Source: Cellulomonas humilata (GTDB lineage: Bacteria > Actinomycetota > Actinomycetes > Actinomycetales > Cellulomonadaceae). From it: DNA of 64,000 nt. Positions 8,934-15,746 of the stretch are shown here, piece after piece. Each line of letters opens with the position of its first letter. The stretch's first letter is position 1. The stretch lies in assembly GCF_030814415.1 (NCBI RefSeq), contig NZ_JAUSVB010000004.1:406288-470287 (forward strand). The letters are read 5' to 3'. Position numbers and translations under genes: made by a program. A model generated the notes under the pieces. The model made no database searches, was not told the DNA's origin, and saw nothing but the letters and a program-made list of their open reading frames with translations.

Positions 8934-9458
8934 ATGGCTGTGAACCTCACCCGTCCCGTCGCCCCCGACCCGTACTCGCTGCTCCCGTCGGTCCCCGACT
9001 TCACGCTGACCAGCGAGGACCTCCGGCCCGGCGAGCGCCTCCCCGACGTCCACACCAACACCGACGCGGGCAGCAACGTCTCACCGCAGCTGTCGTGGGA
9101 AAGCTTCCCCGCCGCCACGCAGTCGTTCCTGGTGAGCTGCTTCGACCCGGACGCCCCCGGTCCCGCCGGCTGGTGGCACTGGACCGTGGTCGACGTCCCG
9201 GTGACCACCACGTCGCTGGCCCGGGGTGCAGACCTGCCCGCCGGGGCGTTCGCGCTGCGTGGGGACGACGGCGAGGCCCGGTACGTGGGCGCCGCTCCCC
9301 CGCCCGGCGACCAGGTGCACCGGTACTTCTTCGTCGTGCACGCCCTCGACGTGCCGTCGCTCGGGCTCGGGCCGGACACGATGCCGGGCGCCGCGAACAC
9401 GGCCGTGCTCTTCCACACGCTCGCCCGGGCGATCCTCGTCGGGACCTACCAGCGGTGA
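8934..9458 (+). CDS. YbhB/YbcL (PEBP, Raf kinase inhibitor-like) protein
   Basis: A 174-residue cytosolic protein of the phosphatidylethanolamine-binding fold. Diagnostic stretches are 'NVSPQLSWESFP' and 'SFLVSCFDPDAP' with 'WWHWTVVDVP' (the DPD...H ligand pocket), 'GAAPPPGDQVHRYFFVVHALD' and the C-terminal 'AILVGTYQR'. Bacterial members have no settled function. No signal peptide is present. The stop overlaps the GTG of the following gene (GTGA), so the two are translationally coupled. Confidence 0.93.
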   Translation: MAVNLTRPVAPDPYSLLPSVPDFTLTSEDLRPGERLPDVHTNTDAGSNVSPQLSWESFPAATQSFLVSCFDPDAPGPAGWWHWTVVDVPVTTTSLARGADLPAGAFALRGDDGEARYVGAAPPPGDQVHRYFFVVHALDVPSLGLGPDTMPGAANTAVLFHTLARAILVGTYQR

Positions 9459-10021
9459 CGCTCGGAACACTGCCCTGGGTGCGCGCGCTCGACCGCCCCG
9501 ACCTGCTCGCCGTCTCCACGCTCGCCGCGATCGAGGCCTGGGCGGCGCAGGACCCGACCGTGGCCGACGCCGTCCTGGTGACGGAGATCGACCCCGCCCT
9601 GGCGGACACCGCCGCGCTCACCGAGGCCTACCGGCTGCCGCCGGCGGCGTCCGCCAACTGCGTGCTGGTCGCGGGACGCCGCGAGGGTGAGGAGCGGGTG
9701 GCTGCGGCCGTCGTCCGGGCCACGACGCGCGCCGACGTGAACGCCACCGTCAAGCGGCTGCTCGACGTCCGCAAGGCGTCGTTCCTGCCCACGGACCGCG
9801 CCGTCGAGGAGTCGGGCATGGAGTACGGCGGCATCACCCCGCTCGGCCTGCCTGCCCGCTACCGCGTGCTGGTGGACGGCCGGATCGCGGTGGACGACCC
9901 CGACGCCGGGCCGACCGTCATCATCGGCAGCGGGATCCGCCGCTCGAAGATCGCGCTGCCCGGAGCACTGCTGGCCCGGGCACCCGGCGTCGACCTGATC
10001 GAGGGGCTCGCCCTCACTTAA
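9455..10021 (+). CDS. YbaK/EbsC-type aminoacyl-tRNA deacylase
   Basis: A 188-residue protein with a YbaK/ProX (aminoacyl-tRNA editing) domain. Family members hydrolyse mischarged tRNA such as Cys-tRNA(Pro). Visible hallmarks are 'ANCVLVAG', 'LDVRKASFLPTDRAVEESGMEYGGITPLGLP' (the lysine in 'VRKASF' and the GGITP-glycine loop of the active site) and 'IGSGIRRSKIALPG'. The GTG at 9455 overlaps the upstream stop, and the shorter N-terminus fits the family. Which tRNA it edits cannot be told. Confidence 0.88.
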   Translation: MTLGTLPWVRALDRPDLLAVSTLAAIEAWAAQDPTVADAVLVTEIDPALADTAALTEAYRLPPAASANCVLVAGRREGEERVAAAVVRATTRADVNATVKRLLDVRKASFLPTDRAVEESGMEYGGITPLGLPARYRVLVDGRIAVDDPDAGPTVIIGSGIRRSKIALPGALLARAPGVDLIEGLALT

Positions 10022-10062
10022 ACTTTCCTCGAGTAGCATCGGAGTCAACTTTACGACGCTAC
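10021..10062 (+). promoter_or_regulatory. Candidate operator/promoter of the fic gene
   Basis: AACTTT occurs at 10021-10026 and again at 10047-10052. An imperfect inverted repeat GTAGCATCG / CGACGCTAC occupies 10033-10041 and 10054-10062. TAGCAT (10034-10039) could be the -10. Placement just before the ribosome site suggests repressor binding or a hairpin, but neither is demonstrated. Confidence 0.35.
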
Positions 10063-10075
10063 CGGGGAGGTGGGC

Positions 10076-11383
10076 ATGGGCAGCTACGTCACGCAGCAGT
10101 GGACGCCGCGCGTGACCGACGGCGTCCCCCGGCGGTTCACGCGCGCCGGTAGCTACCGGGCGTTCGTCCCCGACTCGCTGCTCGATCTCGACGTCCCCCT
10201 CGACGCGCACCTCGACGCGCTGCTGGAGGAGGCGGAGAGTCGCGCGCGCGAAGCGGCCGACCTCGCGGCGCACACGGGTCTCGGGCAGATCGGCGACCTG
10301 CTCGTGCGCTCGGAGGCGGCGGCGTCGTCCCTCATCGAGGGCTACGAGCCGACGCCGAGGGCGGTCGCCGTCGCGGACTTCGTCGCGCGCGGCCGGGAGT
10401 CCGCCGTCACCGTCGCCCGCACCCTGCAGGCGGTGCGGTCGTCCGTGGAACGCGCCCAGGACCCCGAGGTGTCCCTCGTGTGGGACGTCGTCGAGCTCCA
10501 GCGCCTGATCGCACCGCGTCACGCGGGTGTCCGCACCGAACCGGTCTGGATCGGCGGGCGGACCCCTCTGGAGGCGCACTACAACGCCCCGCCGCACGAC
10601 CAGGTGCCCAGGCTCCTCGACGACGTCGACGCGTACCTGTCCTCGCGCCGGCACCGGCCCGTGCTCGCCGCAGCCCTCGCGCACGCCCAGCTGGAGACCA
10701 TCCACCCGTTCGCCGACGGCAACGGCCGCGCGGGCCGCGTGCTCATCGGGACCGTCCTGGCCCGCTACGGCGTCGCCCCGCAGATCACGCTGCCCGTCAG
10801 CACGGCGCTGTTCCGCGACCGCGAGCGCTACTACACCGCCCTCGACACCTACCGCCAGGGCGACCAGGGCCTCGCCATCGTGCGCGTGATCGCCGAGGCC
10901 GTCACCGCGGCGGCCGCGGACGCACTCCGCCTGTCGGGCCGGGTGACGCAGTGGCAGCAACGGCAGACCGAGGCCCTCGACGCCTACCTGCGGGACAGGT
11001 CGTCGACCGGCCGCGTCCGGCGCGGGGTCGCGCACCGGGTGGTCACCGACCTGCCGACGCACCCGGTGCTGGATGCCGCGACGACCGCCGGCAGGTACGA
11101 GGTCACCGCCGTCGCCGCCCGCAACGCCCTGGACGCGCTGGCTGCCGCGGGCGTGCTGCGACCGGACAGGAAGGCCGACCGCACCCGCACCGTCTACGTC
11201 GCCACCGAGCTGCTGGACCTGGTCGCGGAACCGGGCACCGCCACCGATCCCGACCCGGCCTCGGCCGTCGACGTCCCCGTGACCGTCGTCGACCCGACGG
11301 CTGAGACGTCGTGCGGCGCGTGGCTCCCCCGCGCGGGACGCGCGTGCCGGCTGCCCCGGGGTCATCGCGGCCAGCACCGCTGA
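10076..11383 (+). CDS. Class II Fic protein with C-terminal winged helix and Cys/His tail
   Basis: A 435-residue Fic-domain enzyme, probably an AMP-transferase acting on an unknown protein. The core motif HPFADGNGRAGR is at residues 210-221 and complete, so the enzyme should be active. An inhibitory [S/T]xxxE[G/N] motif, SSLIEG, is at 84-89, N-terminal to the core, which defines class II autoinhibited Fics. A DNA-binding-like winged helix lies around 325-390 ('YEVTAVAARNALDALAAAGVLRP'). The last 23 residues hold C413, C424, H430 and H434, a possible small zinc site. The ATG at 10076 is favoured over the GTG six bases earlier because GGGGAGG ends five bases before it. No antitoxin-like partner is adjacent. 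Confidence 0.92.
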   Translation: MGSYVTQQWTPRVTDGVPRRFTRAGSYRAFVPDSLLDLDVPLDAHLDALLEEAESRAREAADLAAHTGLGQIGDLLVRSEAAASSLIEGYEPTPRAVAVADFVARGRESAVTVARTLQAVRSSVERAQDPEVSLVWDVVELQRLIAPRHAGVRTEPVWIGGRTPLEAHYNAPPHDQVPRLLDDVDAYLSSRRHRPVLAAALAHAQLETIHPFADGNGRAGRVLIGTVLARYGVAPQITLPVSTALFRDRERYYTALDTYRQGDQGLAIVRVIAEAVTAAAADALRLSGRVTQWQQRQTEALDAYLRDRSSTGRVRRGVAHRVVTDLPTHPVLDAATTAGRYEVTAVAARNALDALAAAGVLRPDRKADRTRTVYVATELLDLVAEPGTATDPDPASAVDVPVTVVDPTAETSCGAWLPRAGRACRLPRGHRGQHR

Positions 11384-11432
11384 GCACCCAGGACACCGCC
11401 CACGACGGCAGCGACGTGTGGGCGCCCGTCGC

Positions 11433-11438
11433 TAGGGT
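11433..11438 (+). promoter_or_regulatory. Leaderless-type -10 (TAGGGT)
   Basis: The hexamer ends 8 nt before the ATG at 11447, which has no ribosome-binding site, so the start codon would lie at or near the transcript 5' end. Confidence 0.6.
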
Positions 11439-11446
11439 GGCGCGGC

Positions 11447-12385
11447 ATGAGCCGGACCACCCACCGCGTCACCAGGGACCGCGCGGTGTGCCGGGCGCAC
11501 GGGATCGCGGGCGTGCTCTTGCGGCCCGTCTCCGGCGCCGAGCGCGCGGTCGTCGTGATCGGCGGGTCCGAGGGCGGGATGCACGAGCGGGACGCCGTCG
11601 CGCTCGCCGAGGCCGGGTTCGCCGCGCTCGCTCTCGCCTACTTCGGCGCCCCGGGGGTGCCGTCCGACCTCGTCGACGTGCCGCTGGAGTACTTCACGCG
11701 GGCCCTCGACCTGCTGGAGGCACAGGGGTTCGCGCCAGGATCGATCGGGCTGCTCGGCGGGTCCCGCGGCGGTGAGGCGGCGCTGCTGGCGGGCAGCCGC
11801 GACGAGCGCGTCGGGTCCGTGGTCAGCATCGTCGGCAGCGGGGTGGTGACGCAGGGCATCGACTACGGGGCGGGCCCGCTGGACGCGATCCTCCGGTCGT
11901 CCGGACCGGCCTGGACCGTCGGCGGCGAGCCGCTGCCGTTCCTGCCCTACGAGGTCACCCCCGAGCTCGCCCGGACCATCGAGAACCACGAACCGGTGGC
12001 GCTGCGCGACGCCTTCGCGGCGTTGCCGGCGGATCCCGTCGCGCTGGACCTGGTGAGCATCCCGGTCGAGCGCATCCGCGGCGGGGTCCTGCTCGTCGCG
12101 GGGAGCCACGACCAGATGTGGGACTCCCCCGCGTATCACCAGGTCGCCGCCGACCGGCTCGCCGGTCACCCGTACCCGTGGGCGAACGTGGTCCTCGACT
12201 CCGTCGGGCACCTGATTGCCGGACCGCCCGGCGGCCTGACCGCCAGCGAGGGTCCTGGTCCGGGGGTGACGTTCCGGTTCGGCGGGGATCCGGTGCTCAC
12301 CCAGCACGCCCGCGCGGAGACGTGGTCGCGGACCCTCGGCTTCCTGCGCTACACGCTGCCGCGCGAAGACTCGCCCGGAACCTGA
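11447..12385 (+). CDS. Acyl-CoA thioester hydrolase/BAAT-like alpha/beta hydrolase
   Basis: A 312-residue alpha/beta hydrolase of the BAAT C-terminal (PF08840)/dienelactone hydrolase type. The nucleophile elbow is 'GLLGGSRGGE' (serine near residue 107), the probable acid lies in 'AGSHDQMWDS', and the histidine in 'SVGHLI'. Here a serine replaces the cysteine of mammalian BAAT, as usual in bacteria. The N-terminal thioesterase beta-domain of longer relatives is reduced to about 30 residues. Substrate unknown. The 3' end overlaps the convergent trmH-type gene by 37 bp. Confidence 0.82.
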   Translation: MSRTTHRVTRDRAVCRAHGIAGVLLRPVSGAERAVVVIGGSEGGMHERDAVALAEAGFAALALAYFGAPGVPSDLVDVPLEYFTRALDLLEAQGFAPGSIGLLGGSRGGEAALLAGSRDERVGSVVSIVGSGVVTQGIDYGAGPLDAILRSSGPAWTVGGEPLPFLPYEVTPELARTIENHEPVALRDAFAALPADPVALDLVSIPVERIRGGVLLVAGSHDQMWDSPAYHQVAADRLAGHPYPWANVVLDSVGHLIAGPPGGLTASEGPGPGVTFRFGGDPVLTQHARAETWSRTLGFLRYTLPREDSPGT

Positions 12386-13212
12386 GCCGCGAGCCGCGTG
12401 GCCCAGAACGCGACCGCCGCGGCCGCCGCGACGTTGAGCGAGTCCACCCCGCCGGCCATCGGGATGCGCACCACCAGGTCGGACTCAGCCACGGTCACCG
12501 GCTTGAGCCCGTGCCCCTCGGCCCCGAGCACCAGCGCCAGCCGTTCGGGAGGGTCCGCGACCAGCTCGTCGAGCGTGATCGAGTCGTCGGACAGGGCCAG
12601 CGCCGCGGTGACGAACCCCGCCTCGCGCAGCACGGAGATGCCGTCGGGCCACGGGTCGATGCGCGTCCACGGCACCTGGAAGACGGTCCCCATCGAGACG
12701 CGGACGGACCGCCGGTACAGCGGGTCGGCACACCGCGGGGTCACGAGCACGGCGTCCACCCCGAGCGCGGCGGCGGACCGGAAGGCGGCCCCGACGTTGG
12801 TGTGGTCGACGATGTCCTCCAGCACCGCGACGCGGCGGGCGCCGGCGAGCAGGGAGGCCACCGGCTCGAGGACCGGACGGTGCATCGCGGCGAGCGCCCC
12901 CCGGTGCACGTGGAACCCGGTGATCGCCTCGAGCACGGGTTCCTCGGCGACGTACACCGGGACCACGGTGTCGTCGGCGGGCAGCCCGGCGAGCAGCCGC
13001 TCCAGGTCGGGCAGCCAGCGCGGCGACAGCAGCACGGACCGCGGGCGGTGGCCGGCCGCGAGCGCGCGGCCCAGGACCGTCGAGCTCTCGGCGATGTAGA
13101 GGCCCTTGGCGGGCTCTTGCCGGGAGCGGAGCGCGACGTCGGTCAGCGAGACGTAGTCGGCGAGCCGCTCGTCGGCGGGGTCGGTGACGGGCTGGACGGA
13201 GGCGACGGGCAC
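12349..13212 (-). CDS. TrmH/SpoU family RNA 2'-O-methyltransferase
   Basis: A 287-residue SPOUT-class methyltransferase. The three knot motifs are visible: 'DHTNVGAAFRSAAALG', 'LALVLGAEGHGL' and 'VRIPMAGGVDSLNVAAAAAV', where the deep trefoil knot binds S-adenosylmethionine. The N-terminal part ('SRQEPAKGLYIAESSTVLGRAL') matches the substrate-binding domain of rRNA/tRNA 2'-O-methyltransferases. The modified nucleotide cannot be assigned. The start is GTG with GGAAGG upstream. It begins 4 bp after the xylanase stop, so it is probably cotranscribed. Confidence 0.93.
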   Translation of the reverse strand: MPVASVQPVTDPADERLADYVSLTDVALRSRQEPAKGLYIAESSTVLGRALAAGHRPRSVLLSPRWLPDLERLLAGLPADDTVVPVYVAEEPVLEAITGFHVHRGALAAMHRPVLEPVASLLAGARRVAVLEDIVDHTNVGAAFRSAAALGVDAVLVTPRCADPLYRRSVRVSMGTVFQVPWTRIDPWPDGISVLREAGFVTAALALSDDSITLDELVADPPERLALVLGAEGHGLKPVTVAESDLVVRIPMAGGVDSLNVAAAAAVAFWATRLAAQVPGESSRGSV

Positions 13213-13216
13213 CGGG

Positions 13217-14458
13217 TCATCCTTCCAGCCGGACGACGACCTCCGAGTCGTGCGTGAGCTCGAACAGCGTCCCGTCGACGGTGTAGGTCCCGAGGAAACC
13301 GCTCACGGGCACGCGGCCCGTCGAGGAGGTGCGCAGGGTCGTCGGCGCCAGCCACCACTCGTCCTTGACCAGCCGGCGCAGCGCGTCGTACGCGGGCTTG
13401 GGGGTGCCGTCGGCGCGGACGAGCCCGGCGGGTGCGCCGAGCCACGCGCCGTCGTCGGTGATCCCCCAGTACGTCGCCGCCTGCACGGCCGGGTGCCCGA
13501 CGAGGGTCCGGTAGTGCCGCTCGAGCTCGTCGGCCTGCCGCACCTCCCCCTCGGGGGTCGACGGCCACGAGGCGACCTGGTGGTCGTTGAGGTCCTTGAT
13601 GTGCGCGGGCATGAGGTCGCCGGAGACCAGCGTCGTCTCGGTCAGGTGCAGCGGCAGCCCGAAGCGCGCGAACCGGTCGAGGATGGCCAGCGTCTTCTCC
13701 TCACCCCAGTAGCCCTGGTGCATGTGGCTCTGCAGGCCGATCGCATCGATCCGGATCCCCGCCTCGAGGACCCCCTCGATGAGGCACTCGTACGCGGTCG
13801 ACATGTCGAAGTCGTTGAGCAGCAGGGTGGCCGACGGGTTGGTCTGGCGGGCGGCGTCGAACGCGAGCCGGACGGTCGGGATGCGTCCGCGGTCCCACGC
13901 CAGCCGGGTCAGGCCGTTGGGCTCCTTGTCGAACACCGGCATGATCACGACCTCGTTGATCACGTCCCAGGTGTCGATGACCCCGGCGAAGTCGGCCACG
14001 TCGCGTCGGATCCGGGCGTCCTGCGCGTCCGCGATCTCGTCGGTGCTCAGGTCGAGCAGCCACGGCGCGCAGACGGTGTGCCAGGCGAGCGGGTGCCCCT
14101 TGACGACGACGCCCCGCTCCGCGAACCAGCGCGCCGCCGTGAGCATCCGTGTCGTGTCCGGGCGGCCACGCACGCGCTCGAAGTTGCCCCAGTAGAACGG
14201 GAGCGTCGCGGAGTTGAACACGTCGAGCCAGAGGTCGGCCAGCGCCGTCGCGGTCTGGACGGACGCCCCGCCGAACGCCGGGGGCTCGGCCGCGTCGCCC
14301 TCCTGGTTGGCGAGCGCGATGAAGTCGAAGCCGATGTTGCCGAACAGGAACGCGTGCCGCCGCTGCTCGACGACGACGTCGGTGTCGGCGAGGGGACGTC
14401 CGTGGGCGTCGAGGATCGTGACGACGGCGTCGGCGCGCCGGTGCTGCGGGAGGGGCAT
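13217..14458 (-). CDS. GH10 endo-1,4-beta-xylanase, apparently intracellular
   Basis: A 413-residue glycoside hydrolase family 10 enzyme. The acid/base glutamate is E169 in 'WDVINEV' and the nucleophile E274 in 'LHLTETT'. 'GHPLAWHT' (121-128) and 'TLLLNDFD' (211-218) are standard GH10 substrate-site motifs. A short beta-rich N-terminal segment precedes the barrel and a 40-residue beta segment follows it. There is no signal peptide and no carbohydrate-binding module, unlike secreted Cellulomonas xylanases, so it probably cuts imported xylo-oligosaccharides in the cytoplasm. It follows an MFS transporter by 27 bp. Confidence 0.93.
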   Translation of the reverse strand: MPLPQHRRADAVVTILDAHGRPLADTDVVVEQRRHAFLFGNIGFDFIALANQEGDAAEPPAFGGASVQTATALADLWLDVFNSATLPFYWGNFERVRGRPDTTRMLTAARWFAERGVVVKGHPLAWHTVCAPWLLDLSTDEIADAQDARIRRDVADFAGVIDTWDVINEVVIMPVFDKEPNGLTRLAWDRGRIPTVRLAFDAARQTNPSATLLLNDFDMSTAYECLIEGVLEAGIRIDAIGLQSHMHQGYWGEEKTLAILDRFARFGLPLHLTETTLVSGDLMPAHIKDLNDHQVASWPSTPEGEVRQADELERHYRTLVGHPAVQAATYWGITDDGAWLGAPAGLVRADGTPKPAYDALRRLVKDEWWLAPTTLRTSSTGRVPVSGFLGTYTVDGTLFELTHDSEVVVRLEG

Positions 14459-14477
14459 CGGACCAGCCTGCCACGCT

Positions 14478-14491
14478 CGAAATCGTTATCG
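14478..14491. promoter_or_regulatory. Weak LacI-type operator candidate before the xylanase
   Basis: CGAAATCGTTATCG is an imperfect palindrome around a central CG, the shape of LacI-family sites that control sugar genes in actinobacteria. It overlaps the stop codon of the MFS gene and lies 20 bp before the xylanase start. Only 10 of 14 positions are symmetric. Confidence 0.25.
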
Positions 14492-15715
14492 GTCCGCCGC
14501 CACGCCGGTCGCCAGGTCGACGACCGGGACCGCCTCTCGTCGCGCCGCCCGCCCGCCGAGCACCGCCATCAGCGCGCCGACCAGGGCGACGACGGGGACG
14601 ACGAGGAACGCCCGGTGGGTCCCGACGGCGTCGGACAGCGCGCCGAGCGCGAACGGTGCGACGCCGATGGCCAGCCCGCCCGCGAGCGTCGCACGGGCCT
14701 GCGTCGCGTCCGTGCGGCCCGGTGCGGTGGCCAGCAGCAGGGCGACCGACAGCGGGTACTGCGCGCCGTAGCCGAGCCCGGCGACGAACAGGCCGACGAT
14801 GGCGACGGTCGGCGTGGTCGCGGTCCACAGGATCGCCCAGCCGCCGATGGCGACGACGAACGCGACGGCCAGCAGCCAGACCGGCGCGACCCGCAGCGAC
14901 AGCGGTCCGACGACGAACCGGATCACCGACATCCCGGCCACCAGGCCGGCGGTGGTCGCCGCGGCGATCCCGGGACCCGCACCGGTCTGCTCCAGGACCA
15001 GCCCGGTCGCCCAGTACGTGGTGGCGAACTCCATCGCGATGGCGGCGACCATCGTCACGAGGAAGCACCAGCCCGGCACCGTGGTGCGGGCGCGGACCAC
15101 ATGGGCGGAGGTCGCACCGGGGACGTGCGGAGGCGTCATCGCACCCCCGACCGGGATGCGGGACACGACGAGCGCCGCCACGAGGGCGAGCACGACCGTC
15201 ACGGCGACCGCGGGCCGCCAGCCCCAGCCGACCGCCACGCAGACGCCGACGGCCAGCGGTCCGACGAGCCCGATCGACGAGCCGATCCCGTTGCCCTCGG
15301 TCAGCGCCGCCGACGCCTTGCTCCCGTGCCGCAGCGCGACCCCGGCCTGCGCGGCGCTGATCGCGATGTTGCCCCCGAGCGCCAGGACCACCATCGCGGG
15401 CAGGCTCCAGGCCAGCGACGGGGCCGCGACCAGGCCGGACGCCCCGACGGCGATGAGCCCGCAGGCGACCAGGATCGCGGTACGCCGCCCGTGACTGCGC
15501 ACGAAGCGCGGCGTGGCGAACGCCGCGAGGATGCCGCCGGCGGCCATCGCGGTCCCGTGCAGCCCGGCCTGCGCGTCGCTGATCCCGAGCTCGTCGGCGA
15601 GCAGCGGCACGCTCGGGTTGAAGCTGTACAGCAGCCAGCCCCACACGACGAAGGACCCGTAGAACGCGATCGTCATCCGGTCGCGGGGGAACCCGGTGGT
15701 CGTGGGGCTGGGCAT
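14486..15715 (-). CDS. MFS transporter
   Basis: A 409-residue major facilitator with about 12 hydrophobic segments. The cytoplasmic loop 2-3 motif is present in degenerate form ('ATPRFVRSHGRRTAIL'). Similar proteins are annotated as MFS efflux or oligosaccharide permeases; the substrate cannot be read from sequence. Position directly before the intracellular GH10 gene makes import of xylo-oligosaccharides or export of a sugar possible (inference). The start at 15715 is chosen because a TACCCT -10 stands 7 nt upstream, which fits a leaderless transcript. Confidence 0.85.
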   Translation of the reverse strand: MPSPTTTGFPRDRMTIAFYGSFVVWGWLLYSFNPSVPLLADELGISDAQAGLHGTAMAAGGILAAFATPRFVRSHGRRTAILVACGLIAVGASGLVAAPSLAWSLPAMVVLALGGNIAISAAQAGVALRHGSKASAALTEGNGIGSSIGLVGPLAVGVCVAVGWGWRPAVAVTVVLALVAALVVSRIPVGGAMTPPHVPGATSAHVVRARTTVPGWCFLVTMVAAIAMEFATTYWATGLVLEQTGAGPGIAAATTAGLVAGMSVIRFVVGPLSLRVAPVWLLAVAFVVAIGGWAILWTATTPTVAIVGLFVAGLGYGAQYPLSVALLLATAPGRTDATQARATLAGGLAIGVAPFALGALSDAVGTHRAFLVVPVVALVGALMAVLGGRAARREAVPVVDLATGVAADR

Positions 15716-15722
15716 GGGCCCG

Positions 15723-15728
15723 AGGGTA
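15723..15728 (-). promoter_or_regulatory. Leaderless-type -10 (TACCCT)
   Basis: The hexamer ends 7 nt before the MFS start codon; no ribosome-binding site is visible. Confidence 0.55.
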
Positions 15729-15746
15729 CGTCGCCGATCCCCGCGC

